This document shows positions 7,209 to 14,315 of a stretch of DNA of 64,000 bases, in pieces (within the stretch, counting starts at the first letter, position 1; each line of letters begins with the position of its first letter). The stretch comes from Zeimonas sp050187175 (lineage in GTDB: Bacteria; Pseudomonadota; Gammaproteobacteria; Burkholderiales; Burkholderiaceae_E). The notes beneath the pieces were generated by a model. The model was not told the DNA's origin, made no database searches, and worked only from the letters and a program-made list of their open reading frames with translations. The position numbers and the translations under genes are program-made. The stretch lies in NCBI GenBank assembly GCA_050187175.1, contig JBFWXS010000007.1:62001-126000 (forward strand), given 5' to 3'.

Positions 7209-8623
7209 GGACGAACCGACAACCGGGGACTCCGGTGAACCCGATCACGGCGAAGAAGCGCTGCGCCGTCTACACGCGCAAGTCCACCGACGAAGGGCTC
7301 GACCAGGAATACAACAGCCTCGAGGCGCAGCGTGATGCCGGGCTGGCCTACATCGCCAGCCAGCGCCACGAAGGGTGGATCGCCGTCAATGATGGCTACG
7401 ACGACGGTGGTTACTCGGGCGGCAACGTGGACCGGCCGGCACTCAAGCGTCTGTTGGCGGACATCGAGGCCGGGCGGGTCGACATCATCGTCGTCTACAA
7501 GATCGACCGCCTGACGCGCAGCCTGCCCGACTTCGCCAAGCTGGTGGAAGTCTTCGACCGCAATGGCGTGTCCTTCGTCTCGGTCACGCAGCAGTTCAAC
7601 ACGACGACGTCGATGGGGCGGCTCACGCTCAACATCCTGCTGTCGTTCGCCCAGTTCGAGCGCGAGGTCACCGGCGAGCGCATCCGCGACAAGATCGCGG
7701 CCAGCAAGGCCAAGGGCATGTGGATGGGCGGGATGCCGCCGCTGGGCTACGACGTCGTCGAGCGCAAGTTGATCGTCAACGAACGCGAGGCCGCCTTGGT
7801 GCGCGATCTCTTCAGGCGCTATGCCGAACACGGCTCGGCCGCACGTCTCGTGCGCGAGATGGCCGTCGAGGGACACACCACCAAGGCTTGGGTAACGCAG
7901 GATGGCCGGCAGAGGACTGGTCGGCCCATTGATCAGCAGTACATCTTCGCCATGCTGCGCAACCGCATCTACGTGGGGGAGATCCGCAACAAGGGCACGT
8001 GGTTCACCGCCCAGCACGAGGCCATCGTGCCGCAAGCGCTGTGGGACGCCGCACACGCCTTCGTCGAACGCCGCAAGCAGGCGCCGCGTGAGCACCGCGC
8101 CAAGCACCCAGCCCTCCTGGCCGGGCTGCTCTTCGCGCCCGATGGCCAGCGCATGCTGCACACCTTCGTCAAGAAGAAGAACGGGCGGACGTACCGCTAC
8201 TACGTCCCCTACCTTCACAAGCGCCGCAACGCCGGCGCCACCCTGTCGCCAGGCGTGCCCGATGTCGGGCACCTGCCGGCCGCCGAGATCGAGAACGCGG
8301 TGCTGGCCCAGATCCACGAGGCGCTGTCGGCGCCGGAGGTGCTGATCGGCACATGGCGTGCGTGCCAGCGACATCCGGCCGGCGCGGCACTCGACGAGGC
8401 GCAGGTGGTCGTGGCGATGCAGCGCATCGGCGCTGTGTGGGAGCAGCTGTTCCCGGCCGAGCAGCAGCGGCTGACCCGCCTGCTGATCGAGCGCGTGCAG
8501 ATGCACGAACAAGGCATCGACATCCACTGGCGAGACGATGGGTGGATTGGCCTCGGCCCGGACGTCGCCGAGCACCCCCTCGTCGAGGAGGCCGGCGACA
8601 TGCAGGAGGAGGCCCTGGCATGA
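7205..8623 (+). CDS. Large serine recombinase (resolvase/invertase family)
   Basis: 472 residues. The catalytic domain covers about residues 18-165, with Y-T-R-K-S (nucleophile S27), the Y-K-I-D-R-L-T-R helix, and the E-R-E-V-T-G-E-R-I-R-D-K-I-A-A-S-K region. The Recombinase domain follows (G-G-M-P-P-L-G-Y-D), then a C-terminal half with basic helices. The usual Cys4 zinc ribbon is not visible: the matching stretch (L-L-F-A-P-D-G-Q-R-M) has no cysteines, as in the DUF2924-linked subgroup. It would cut and rejoin att sites by a phosphoserine intermediate. It is the only intact integrase-type enzyme in the window. ATGA overlaps couple it to both neighbours. Confidence 0.93.
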   Translation: MRTNRQPGTPVNPITAKKRCAVYTRKSTDEGLDQEYNSLEAQRDAGLAYIASQRHEGWIAVNDGYDDGGYSGGNVDRPALKRLLADIEAGRVDIIVVYKIDRLTRSLPDFAKLVEVFDRNGVSFVSVTQQFNTTTSMGRLTLNILLSFAQFEREVTGERIRDKIAASKAKGMWMGGMPPLGYDVVERKLIVNEREAALVRDLFRRYAEHGSAARLVREMAVEGHTTKAWVTQDGRQRTGRPIDQQYIFAMLRNRIYVGEIRNKGTWFTAQHEAIVPQALWDAAHAFVERRKQAPREHRAKHPALLAGLLFAPDGQRMLHTFVKKKNGRTYRYYVPYLHKRRNAGATLSPGVPDVGHLPAAEIENAVLAQIHEALSAPEVLIGTWRACQRHPAGAALDEAQVVVAMQRIGAVWEQLFPAEQQRLTRLLIERVQMHEQGIDIHWRDDGWIGLGPDVAEHPLVEEAGDMQEEALA

Positions 8624-9102
8624 CCGAAGAGAATGACGCCCCTGCCGGCAATCCGCGCCTTCTCACCGTGCGCATCGAGGTCGGCACCGACACACGCAGC
8701 TACGTCAGCGGCCAGCAGCGCGTGACCCTGGTCCCGCTGACGATCAAGCGCCGGCAGAACCGCAAGCTGCTCATTCCTCCGACGGCCGGGGAAGCCGCTC
8801 GGGCATCGGGCGGGCTCGACGTCCCGATGATCAAGACCTTGGGCAAGGCCTTCTACTGGAAGCGCCTGCTCGACGAGGGTCGCTACCCGACCGCCACAGA
8901 TCTCGCGCGGACGCTGAAGCTGGAGCCTGGCTGGGTGGCAGAGGTGCTGCGGCTCACCATGCTGGCGCCCGACATCATCGAGGCCATCCTCGATGGTCGA
9001 CAGCCCCGGCACCTGAACTTGCAGGTGCTGCGCGGCCGCCACGAACTGCTGCCCCGTGACTGGGCCGAGCAGCGCAAGCTGTTGGGCGTTACCGCTGCGT
9101 AG
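8620..9102 (+). CDS. HTH protein of the serine-recombinase module
   Basis: 160 residues from an ATG that overlaps the recombinase stop. The N-terminal 60 residues hold basic strands (V-P-L-T-I-K-R-R-Q-N-R-K-L-L-I). A helix-turn-helix-like stretch lies at about residues 96-125 (A-T-D-L-A-R-T-L-K-L-E-P-G-W-V-A-E-V-L-R-L), followed by I-L-D-G-R-Q-P, reminiscent of ParB-type HTH ends. Constant association with recombinases suggests a DNA-binding cofactor, possibly a directionality factor. It converges on the mer cassette with only 9 bases between. Confidence 0.78.
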   Translation: MTEENDAPAGNPRLLTVRIEVGTDTRSYVSGQQRVTLVPLTIKRRQNRKLLIPPTAGEAARASGGLDVPMIKTLGKAFYWKRLLDEGRYPTATDLARTLKLEPGWVAEVLRLTMLAPDIIEAILDGRQPRHLNLQVLRGRHELLPRDWAEQRKLLGVTAA

Positions 9103-9111
9103 CGGCGGAGC

Positions 9112-9333
9112 TCAGCCAGCGCAACAACTGCCGTGCCCTCGCTCCTGGATCGGCGGACAGGGCACGGTGCCGTATGAGCAGTAGACGCAGCAGTCGCCCG
9201 GCTTTGGTTTGAGCACGGTGTGACAGGCCTCGCACTCGTAGAACCATTGGCAGGCGTCGGTGGGCATGGTTTCGACCTTGGCATGCCCGCACGACGGGCA
9301 GGTCAGTGTTGACTGCAGGACGACGGTGCTCAC
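9112..9333 (-). CDS. GDCCVxC-domain protein of the mer cassette
   Basis: 73 residues from a GTG overlapping the merP stop. It has four thiol clusters: C-P-S-C near residue 12, C-E-A-C near 35, the diagnostic G-D-C-C-V-Y-C near 46-52, and a C-terminal S-C-C. This small family occurs beside merT/merP in proteobacteria. Binding Hg(II) or handing it to an acceptor is a reasonable inference but not demonstrated here. It occupies the place where merA would normally follow. Confidence 0.85.
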   Translation of the reverse strand: MSTVVLQSTLTCPSCGHAKVETMPTDACQWFYECEACHTVLKPKPGDCCVYCSYGTVPCPPIQERGHGSCCAG

Positions 9334-9623
9334 TGGACGTTCCCGACCACGGTCGACCGGTAGCCTGCGTCCTTGGTCGCTCGCATCAGCGCGTCAACGT
9401 TGGTTCGAGCATCGTCAAAGGTCACGGCCGCCTGTCGCTTGTCGAAATTCACGTCCGTCTTGGCCACACCCGGTACCTTGCCGAGCGCCTTCTTCACCGT
9501 GATCGGGCAGGCGGCGCAATCCATCCCCGGCACCGACAAGGTGACGGTCTTGGTTCCCGCAGCAACCGGACCGCTCAAGGCCATTGCGAACGCGAAGCAA
9601 GGCCACACCAGCATTCGTTTCAT
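9330..9623 (-). CDS. merP: MerP, periplasmic mercury-binding protein
   Basis: 97 residues. The ATG at 9623 is chosen over an upstream TTG because GGAG lies 5 bases before it. A signal peptide of about 25 residues (M-K-R-M-L-V-W, hydrophobic core, A-A-G cleavage region) precedes an HMA domain. G-M-D-C-A-A-C is the Hg(II)-binding motif, followed by V-x-F-D-K-R-Q-A and the closing D-A-G-Y strand. MerP captures Hg(II) in the periplasm and passes it to MerT. It lies between merT and the GDCCVxC gene under the merT promoter. Confidence 0.95.
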   Translation of the reverse strand: MKRMLVWPCFAFAMALSGPVAAGTKTVTLSVPGMDCAACPITVKKALGKVPGVAKTDVNFDKRQAAVTFDDARTNVDALMRATKDAGYRSTVVGNVQ

Positions 9624-9635
9624 GAGAATCTCCAA

Positions 9636-10010
9636 TCAGTAGAACCAGGGCGCGACCAGGGGAAAGCCGAGCGCAACGATCACCAGAGCGACCACGATCC
9701 CAAACAGTAGCTTGTAGCCACGCTGGACGCGGGGCACTGCGCAAACCTGGCCAGGCTCGCATGTCGGCGATTTCGCCCAGATTCGGCGCGCAGCGAGCAA
9801 CAGCGCAACGAGCGCCGCGCCGATGAAGATCGGGCGGTACGGTTCCAGCACGGTCAGGTTGCTGATCCACGCACCCGAGAAGCCAAGAGTGATCAGCACC
9901 AGCGGCCCGAGACAGCAGGTCGAAGCCAGGATCGCAGTGACGAACCCAGTCGCGAGCGCGACGCGGCCATCTCCACCATTCCCTTGTGTGGTTGAGGAAT
10001 CTTTGTTCAC
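9636..10010 (-). CDS. merT: MerT, inner-membrane mercury transporter
   Basis: 124 residues with three predicted transmembrane helices. S-T-C-C in the first helix and T-C-E-P-G-Q-V-C in the cytoplasmic loop are the cysteine pairs that relay Hg(II) inward. L-G-P-L-V-L-I-T-L-G-F-S-G-A-W-I and Y-R-P-I-F-I-G-A are strongly conserved MerT blocks. The only in-frame start is GTG at 10010, because a TAA lies two codons upstream. That GTG is 7 bases past the predicted -10, implying a leaderless message or translation from a very short leader. Confidence 0.95.
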   Translation of the reverse strand: MNKDSSTTQGNGGDGRVALATGFVTAILASTCCLGPLVLITLGFSGAWISNLTVLEPYRPIFIGAALVALLLAARRIWAKSPTCEPGQVCAVPRVQRGYKLLFGIVVALVIVALGFPLVAPWFY

Positions 10011-10016
10011 CGCTTA

Positions 10017-10047
10017 AGCTTAAGTCCGTACCTAAGTACGGAGTCAA
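10017..10047 (-). promoter_or_regulatory. mer operator-promoter with 19-bp spacer
   Basis: On the minus strand, TTGACT (10047-10042) and TAAGCT (10022-10017) are 19 bases apart, the over-long spacing typical of MerR-activated promoters. The spacer contains the dyad CCGTAC-TTAG-GTACGG (10041-10026), the MerR binding site. MerR bound to Hg(II) should untwist this spacer to activate merT; merR reads away on the other strand. Confidence 0.88.
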
Positions 10048-10051
10048 GTAC

Positions 10052-10465
10052 ATGAATATCTCTGCCGACCGCGAGTCGATGACGATTGGCACTCTCGCGC
10101 GCGCAGCCGGCGTCAATGTCGAAACCGTCCGCTTCTACCAGCGCAAGGGGTTGATGCCAGAACCGGATCGGCCGCAAGGCGGCATCCGGCACTACGGCGC
10201 GGCGGAACTCGGCCGTGTCCGCTTCATCAAGTCCGCCCAGAGGTTGGGTTTCAGCCTTGACGAAGTTGCCGATCTTCTCAGCCTGGACGACGGCACACAG
10301 TGCGAGCAAGCGCGCGAGCGGGGGCGAAAGAAGCTCGATGACGTGCGCACTCGGATTGCCGATCTGCAGCGCATCGAAGTCGCCTTGTCGGACTTGGTAC
10401 AGCGCTGCGAGTCAAAGCGCGGCCGTGTTCGCTGCCCGTTGATCGACGCACTCCACGAGGCGTGA
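10052..10465 (+). CDS. merR: MerR, mercury-responsive regulator
   Basis: 137 residues from the ATG at 10052; the earlier in-frame start at 9986 would run across the operator. The MerR HTH (T-I-G-T-L-A-R-A-A-G-V-N-V-E-T-V-R-F-Y-Q-R) is followed by the dimerisation helix and the metal site. D-G-T-Q-C, L-V-Q-R-C and R-V-R-C-P-L supply the three cysteines equivalent to Tn501 C82, C117 and C126, so it should sense Hg(II). It is divergent from merT and sits on the shared operator. A terminator follows. Confidence 0.95.
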   Translation: MNISADRESMTIGTLARAAGVNVETVRFYQRKGLMPEPDRPQGGIRHYGAAELGRVRFIKSAQRLGFSLDEVADLLSLDDGTQCEQARERGRKKLDDVRTRIADLQRIEVALSDLVQRCESKRGRVRCPLIDALHEA

Positions 10466-10495
10466 TCGCGCGCGGCTGATCCGAACCCATGCCTG

Positions 10496-10525
10496 GGGCG
10501 AGCCAAGTGCTCGCCCTTCTCTTTT
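10496..10525 (+). terminator. Intrinsic terminator after merR
   Basis: GGGCGAGC (10496-10503) pairs with GCTCGCCC (10509-10516) around a 5-base loop and is followed by TTCTCTTTT. It separates the mer cassette from the phage early genes. Confidence 0.85.
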
Positions 10526-10537
10526 GTGCCGGTGCAT

Positions 10538-10592
10538 TGGCGAACCAGAAGTTCCGGCGTGGTTCGCCATTGCGTCCCTCCTAAGTTCGCCA
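10538..10592. promoter_or_regulatory. Repeated GGTTCGCCA operator-like motif
   Basis: TGGCGAACC (10538-10546) is an exact inverted copy of GGTTCGCCA (10561-10569), and GTTCGCCA recurs at 10585-10592. Three copies within 55 bases, just upstream of the early operon, suggest an operator. The binding protein is unknown. Confidence 0.5.
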
Positions 10593-10643
10593 CCCGAAGC
10601 CTGCAATGACACCTGTTCCTCAACAGCGTCATAGGAGGCTTCC

Positions 10644-10907
10644 ATGCCGACAACGGCAAGCACCATTCCCCGGTCGCCCCACCAGGCGATCAACAGTCTC
10701 TCCCCCAGCGACCGTCGGGTCCTGACGGAGATCGAGCTCGCGCAGCGCTGGGGCGTCAGCCCCAAGACCCTGCAGCGCTGGCGCAGCGAAGGTCGCGGGC
10801 CCCGCTACCTGAAGTTGTCGAAGCGCGTCAGCTATCCGCTCGACGCCGTCGTCGACTTCGAGCACTACGCCCTGCACGACTCGACGTCTGAGCGCGCCGT
10901 GCGCTGA
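10644..10907 (+). CDS. Excisionase-fold helix-turn-helix protein (1)
   Basis: 87 residues, start fixed by a strong AGGAGG 6 bases before the ATG. Residues about 27-65 form an HTH_17/AlpA-like domain: L-T-E-I-E-L-A-Q-R-W-G-V-S-x-K-T-L-Q-R-W-R, a G-P-R-Y-L wing and V-S-Y-P-L-D-A-V. It is closely similar to the protein at 13600-13830 and is first in the early operon, so a regulatory or excision role is likely. Confidence 0.82.
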   Translation: MPTTASTIPRSPHQAINSLSPSDRRVLTEIELAQRWGVSPKTLQRWRSEGRGPRYLKLSKRVSYPLDAVVDFEHYALHDSTSERAVR

Positions 10908-10918
10908 AGGGGGAAACG

Positions 10919-11398
10919 ATGAGCGATCTCACCATCTACCCCGCCCAGCTCACCGAGATGTCGGTGGCGCAACTGGAGGCGCTGCCTCCTGACCAACTGG
11001 CCGAGGTCCAGCACCACCTGGAGCAGTTGCAGGACTGGACCAAGCAGGCCAAGTCCAAGCTGGACGCCGCGCTGGTCCGCCGCTTCGGCGAACTGGAGCG
11101 CGCAGCCCGCGCCGATTCGGGCAAGGACTTCGGCACCGTCCATTTCAGCGACGGTCCGCTGCGCGTCACGGCCGACCAGCCCAAGCGCGTGTCCTGGGAT
11201 CAGCCGCAGCTGGCCGCTATCGCCCAGCGCATCGCCGCCTCCGGCGAACGGGTCGAGGACTACCTCGATGTCGAGTTCAGCGTGCCCGAGTCGCGCTTCA
11301 ACAACTGGCCCACCGCACTGCGCTCGCAGTTCGAGGCCGCCCGCACCGTCAAGCACGGCAAGCCGTCGTTCCGGCTGACCTTCACCGAGGAGGCGTGA
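10919..11398 (+). CDS. Unknown phage early protein
   Basis: 159 residues with GGGG 6 bases before the ATG. The first half is a heptad-like helix (L-A-E-V-Q-H-H-L-E-Q-L-Q-D-W-T-K-Q-A-K-S-K-L-D-A-A), probably a coiled coil. The second half is beta-rich, ending V-K-H-G-K-P-S-F-R-L-T-F. I recognise no named family. The place between a regulator and the recombination genes is typical of host-takeover or recombination accessory proteins. Confidence 0.8.
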   Translation: MSDLTIYPAQLTEMSVAQLEALPPDQLAEVQHHLEQLQDWTKQAKSKLDAALVRRFGELERAARADSGKDFGTVHFSDGPLRVTADQPKRVSWDQPQLAAIAQRIAASGERVEDYLDVEFSVPESRFNNWPTALRSQFEAARTVKHGKPSFRLTFTEEA

Positions 11399-11400
11399 CC

Positions 11401-12162
11401 ATGTCCGCGATCATCCCCTTCCAGTTCGAGACGCACGCCGTGCGGGTGCAGGTCGATGACGGCGGCCAGCCCTGGTTCAAGGCCAGCGACGTCTGCGAGG
11501 CGCTGGAACTGGGCAATCCGTCCCAGGCGCTGAAGTCCCACGTCGATGGCGATGACCTCCAGAAACTGGAGATCACCGATGCACTCGGCCGCCCGCAGCG
11601 GGCCAACCACGTCAACGAGTCCGGGCTCTACGCCCTCATCCTGGGCAGCACCAAGGACGCGGCCAAGCGTTTCAAGCGTTGGGTGACCGGCGAAGTGCTG
11701 CCCGCGATCCGCAAGACCGGCGCCTTCGCGGTGGCTGGCGTGCAGCCGGTGCTTTCCGCGCCGACCCAGGACCGCGTCTCGTCGATCCTGCTGATCGGTG
11801 ATGCCGTCGCCAGGGTGCCGGGCGTCAAGGCCGGCATTGCGATGGCGGCGACGCTCACCTGCATCCAAGAGAACACCGGTCTGGTCATCGAGACACTGCG
11901 CCGGGCGCTGCCGGCGGCAAACGCGCCGATCTGTGCGCTCAATGCCACGCAACTCGGCAAGTCGCTCGGCCTGTCGGCCAAGGCCACCAATCGGCTCCTG
12001 GCTGATCACGGCCTGCAGTTCCGCAACGAGCGCGACGAGTGGGAACTGTCCGAGGCCGGTGAGCAGTGGGCCGAGGCCATGCCGTTCTCCCGCAACGGTC
12101 ACAGCGGCTACCAGATCCTCTGGAACCCGGCCGTCGCCGAGCAGCTGAAGGAGGTGGCGTGA
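11401..12162 (+). CDS. BRO-family antirepressor-like protein
   Basis: 253 residues. The ATG at 11401 is preferred to a GTG at 11395 because GGAGG lies 7 bases before it. The BRO-N domain covers about residues 5-110: W-F-K-A-S-D-V-C-E-A-L-E-L, the D-x-D-D-L-Q-K-L region, and N-E-S-G-L-Y-A-L-I-L-G-S-x-K-x-A-A-K-x-F-K-R-W-V-T-x-E-V-L-P-x-I-R-K-T-G. A C-terminal domain from about 180 resembles antirepressor C-terminal HTHs (L-S-A-K-A-T-N-R-L-L). These proteins bind DNA or repressors and modulate lysogeny. The stop overlaps the next ATG. Confidence 0.9.
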   Translation: MSAIIPFQFETHAVRVQVDDGGQPWFKASDVCEALELGNPSQALKSHVDGDDLQKLEITDALGRPQRANHVNESGLYALILGSTKDAAKRFKRWVTGEVLPAIRKTGAFAVAGVQPVLSAPTQDRVSSILLIGDAVARVPGVKAGIAMAATLTCIQENTGLVIETLRRALPAANAPICALNATQLGKSLGLSAKATNRLLADHGLQFRNERDEWELSEAGEQWAEAMPFSRNGHSGYQILWNPAVAEQLKEVA

Positions 12163-12980
12163 TGGCGCTCCCGATCATCACCGCCGACCAGCGGCTGCGC
12201 GAGAAGAAGGGCGTCAAGCTGGTGCTGCTGGGCAAGAGCGGCATCGGCAAGACGACCCAGCTCAAGACCTTGCCCGAGGCCTCGACACTGTTCGTGGACC
12301 TGGAGGCAGGCGACCTCGCGGTCAAGGACTGGCGCGGCGACTGCGTGCGCCCGACCACCTGGCCCGAGTTCCGGGATCTGGTGGTGTTCCTGGCCGGCCC
12401 CAACCCGGCATTGCCGCCCGAGGCGCCGTTCTCGGACGCGCACTACCGGCACGTGTGCGAGCGCTACGGTGACCCGGCGCAGCTGGCCAAGTACGACTGC
12501 TACTTCGTCGACAGCATCACCGTGCTCGCACGACTGGCGCTGATCTGGTCGAAGGCCCAGCCGCAAGCGATCTCGGAGCGTACCGGCAAGCCCGACACGC
12601 GCGGCGCCTATGGCCTGCTGGGCACCGAGATGCTGGGCGCGCTGATGCACCTGCAGCACGCACGCGGCAAGCATGTGGTGTTCGTGGCCATCCTCGACGA
12701 GCGCATCGACGACTTCAACCGCAAGGTGTTCGTGCCGCAGATCGAGGGCGCCAAGACCGCCGCCGAGCTGCCCGGCATCGTCGACGAGGTCGTGACGCTC
12801 GCCGAGATCAAGGCCGAGGACGGCAGTCCGTACCGCGCCTTCGTCACCCACACCCTGAATCCCTGCGGCTACCCGGCCAAGGACCGCTCCGGCCAGCTCG
12901 ACCTGCTGGAGCCACCCGACCTGCGCGCGCTGATCCAGAAGTGCGCCGCCGCCACCCAACCCCAGACATCCAAGGAGTAA
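12162..12980 (+). CDS. Sak4-like phage RecA-fold ATPase (AAA_24 type)
   Basis: 272 residues. The P-loop G-K-S-G-I-G-K-T-T is at 24-32; a Walker-B-like strand Y-D-C-Y-F-V-D-S-I follows near residue 115. The compact RecA-like domain without an N-terminal extension matches phage nucleotide-binding proteins of the Sak4 type, which anneal or pair single strands with an SSB partner. The next gene encodes a small protein with an SSB-like tail. It probably acts in recombination-dependent replication. Assignment to Sak4 rather than another AAA_24 protein is by context. Confidence 0.85.
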   Translation: MALPIITADQRLREKKGVKLVLLGKSGIGKTTQLKTLPEASTLFVDLEAGDLAVKDWRGDCVRPTTWPEFRDLVVFLAGPNPALPPEAPFSDAHYRHVCERYGDPAQLAKYDCYFVDSITVLARLALIWSKAQPQAISERTGKPDTRGAYGLLGTEMLGALMHLQHARGKHVVFVAILDERIDDFNRKVFVPQIEGAKTAAELPGIVDEVVTLAEIKAEDGSPYRAFVTHTLNPCGYPAKDRSGQLDLLEPPDLRALIQKCAAATQPQTSKE

Positions 12981-12983
12981 GCC

Positions 12984-13589
12984 ATGTCCGCATGGAACGA
13001 TTTCAACGACGCCGAACAGCAGCAGCACTTCGACCTGATCCCCAAGGGCACGGTGGCCAAGGTGCGCATGACGATCAAGCCCGGTGGCCACGACGACGCG
13101 GCCCAGGGCTGGACCGGTGGTTACGCCACGCAGAGCTTCGACACCGGCTCGGTCTACCTGGCCTGCGAGTTCGTGGTGCTGGAGGGCGAATTCGCACGCC
13201 GCAAGCTCTGGTCCAACGTCGGCCTGCACAGCCCGAAGGGCCCGGCCTGGGGAAACATGGGGCGGACCTTCCTCCGTGCGGCGCTCAACAGCGCGCGCAA
13301 CGTCCGCCCACAGGACAACTCGCCCCAGGCCGCGGCCGCTCGCCGCATCCAGGGCTTCCATGAACTCGACGGCCTGGAGTTCGTCGCGCGCATCGACGTC
13401 GAGAAGGACGGTCGCGGTGACCTGCGCAACGTCGTGAAGATGGCCGTCGAGCCTGACCAGACCGACTACCTGCAGGTCGCCGGTGCCGCCGCCAGCGCCG
13501 CGGTCGCCCCGCCGCAGCCGCGTGTGGCCGCCCCGGCGCCGCAGGCCGCGCGTCCCGCCATCCCGGGCAAGCCCGCCTGGGCTCAGTGA
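12984..13589 (+). CDS. SSB-like DNA-binding protein (DUF669-like)
   Basis: 201 residues. A beta-rich core with F-D-L-I-P-K-G-T-V-A-K-V-R-M, Y-L-A-C-E-F-V-V-L-E-G and W-x-N-V-G-L resembles phage OB-fold single-strand-binding proteins. A 40-residue Ala/Pro-rich linker and a short tail ending P-A-W-A-Q follow, similar in plan to SSB tails. It begins 4 bases after the Sak4-like ATPase, a classic pairing. Family name is tentative; single-strand binding is inferred. Confidence 0.78.
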   Translation: MSAWNDFNDAEQQQHFDLIPKGTVAKVRMTIKPGGHDDAAQGWTGGYATQSFDTGSVYLACEFVVLEGEFARRKLWSNVGLHSPKGPAWGNMGRTFLRAALNSARNVRPQDNSPQAAAARRIQGFHELDGLEFVARIDVEKDGRGDLRNVVKMAVEPDQTDYLQVAGAAASAAVAPPQPRVAAPAPQAARPAIPGKPAWAQ

Positions 13590-13599
13590 GGTGGGCACC

Positions 13600-13830
13600 A
13601 TGAAGGTAACGGTTCCCCACCACGCTCAGACCGATCAGCTGGAACTCCTCAGTCCACGCGACCTCGCCGCCCGCTGGGGGCTCAGCGAAAAGACGTTGGA
13701 GCGCTGGCGCAGTCTCGGTGCAGGCCCGTCATACATCAGGTTGGGCGGTCGCGTTCGCTATCGCCGCGACGATGTTCTGAAGCACGAGTCCCGCCATGTG
13801 CATCGGCGCATCGACGGGGAGGTGGCGTGA
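13600..13830 (+). CDS. Excisionase-fold helix-turn-helix protein (2)
   Basis: 76 residues. L-S-P-R-D-L-A-A-R-W-G-L-S-E-K-T-L-E-R-W-R-S-L-G-A-G-P-S-Y-I-R-L is an HTH_17 domain nearly parallel to the protein at 10644-10907, with a G-R-V-R-Y-R-R-D-D-V wing. The stop overlaps the next start by 4 bases. A second copy of this fold in one operon suggests two directionality or regulatory factors, or duplication. Confidence 0.82.
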   Translation: MKVTVPHHAQTDQLELLSPRDLAARWGLSEKTLERWRSLGAGPSYIRLGGRVRYRRDDVLKHESRHVHRRIDGEVA

Positions 13831-14315
13831 AATGCTGGGTCTGCAGACGTCAGGCCCGGGGATTCGGCCACACCGACAACCGACACGGTGTGGGCGATCC
13901 CCTGCGCTACCCCATCGACTGGGTGTTCTGCTCGCGCCGCTGCCAGGACACCTTCCATACGCTGTACGGCAACTGGCTGCGGGTCCGAGAAGGACGCACC
14001 GACATCAAGGGGGTCACGATGATCGACCCGTCTGATGTCGAGCTGGCCACGATGAAGAAGTGCCTCAAGGCCTTCGGCGACGCTGCGGGCGAGATCGGAT
14101 TCACCAAGCCCCTGGGCGACTACTCCGAAGCCGAGGCGCTTCAGGTGATCGACGCCATCGTCACCTGCTACACGGAGGCGATGGTCGAGCACCACGAGGT
14201 GAGCAAGTTTCCGCCGGTGCGTGGCATGGCGCCCGTGCCCGACCCGATGGTGAGCCCGTTCGCCGACATGGAGGACGACCTGCCCTGGCTCGACCGGGAA
14301 GGGGGGAAGTCATGA
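13827..14315 (+). CDS. DUF6511-like protein with an N-terminal zinc site
   Basis: 162 residues. The N-terminus has C-W-V-C (3-6) and C-x3-C (near 35-39) around a G-F-G-H-T-D-N region, a probable treble-clef-like zinc site. The central part, with a S-D-V-E-L-A-T-M-K-K-C-L-K-A-F-G-D helix, matches the phage family DUF6511. The C-terminus is acidic. The family is confined to phage replication modules and has no assigned function. ATGA overlaps on both sides show tight coupling. Confidence 0.8.
   Translation: MKCWVCRRQARGFGHTDNRHGVGDPLRYPIDWVFCSRRCQDTFHTLYGNWLRVREGRTDIKGVTMIDPSDVELATMKKCLKAFGDAAGEIGFTKPLGDYSEAEALQVIDAIVTCYTEAMVEHHEVSKFPPVRGMAPVPDPMVSPFADMEDDLPWLDREGGKS

Noticed and set aside
7097..8575. 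492-residue minus-strand frame opposite the serine recombinase
   Set aside because: A shadow of a GC-rich gene; the plus strand has full recombinase motifs.
12108..13601. 497-residue minus-strand frame
   Set aside because: Antisense to the Sak4-like and SSB-like genes, with repetitive Val/Gly/Arg composition typical of shadows.
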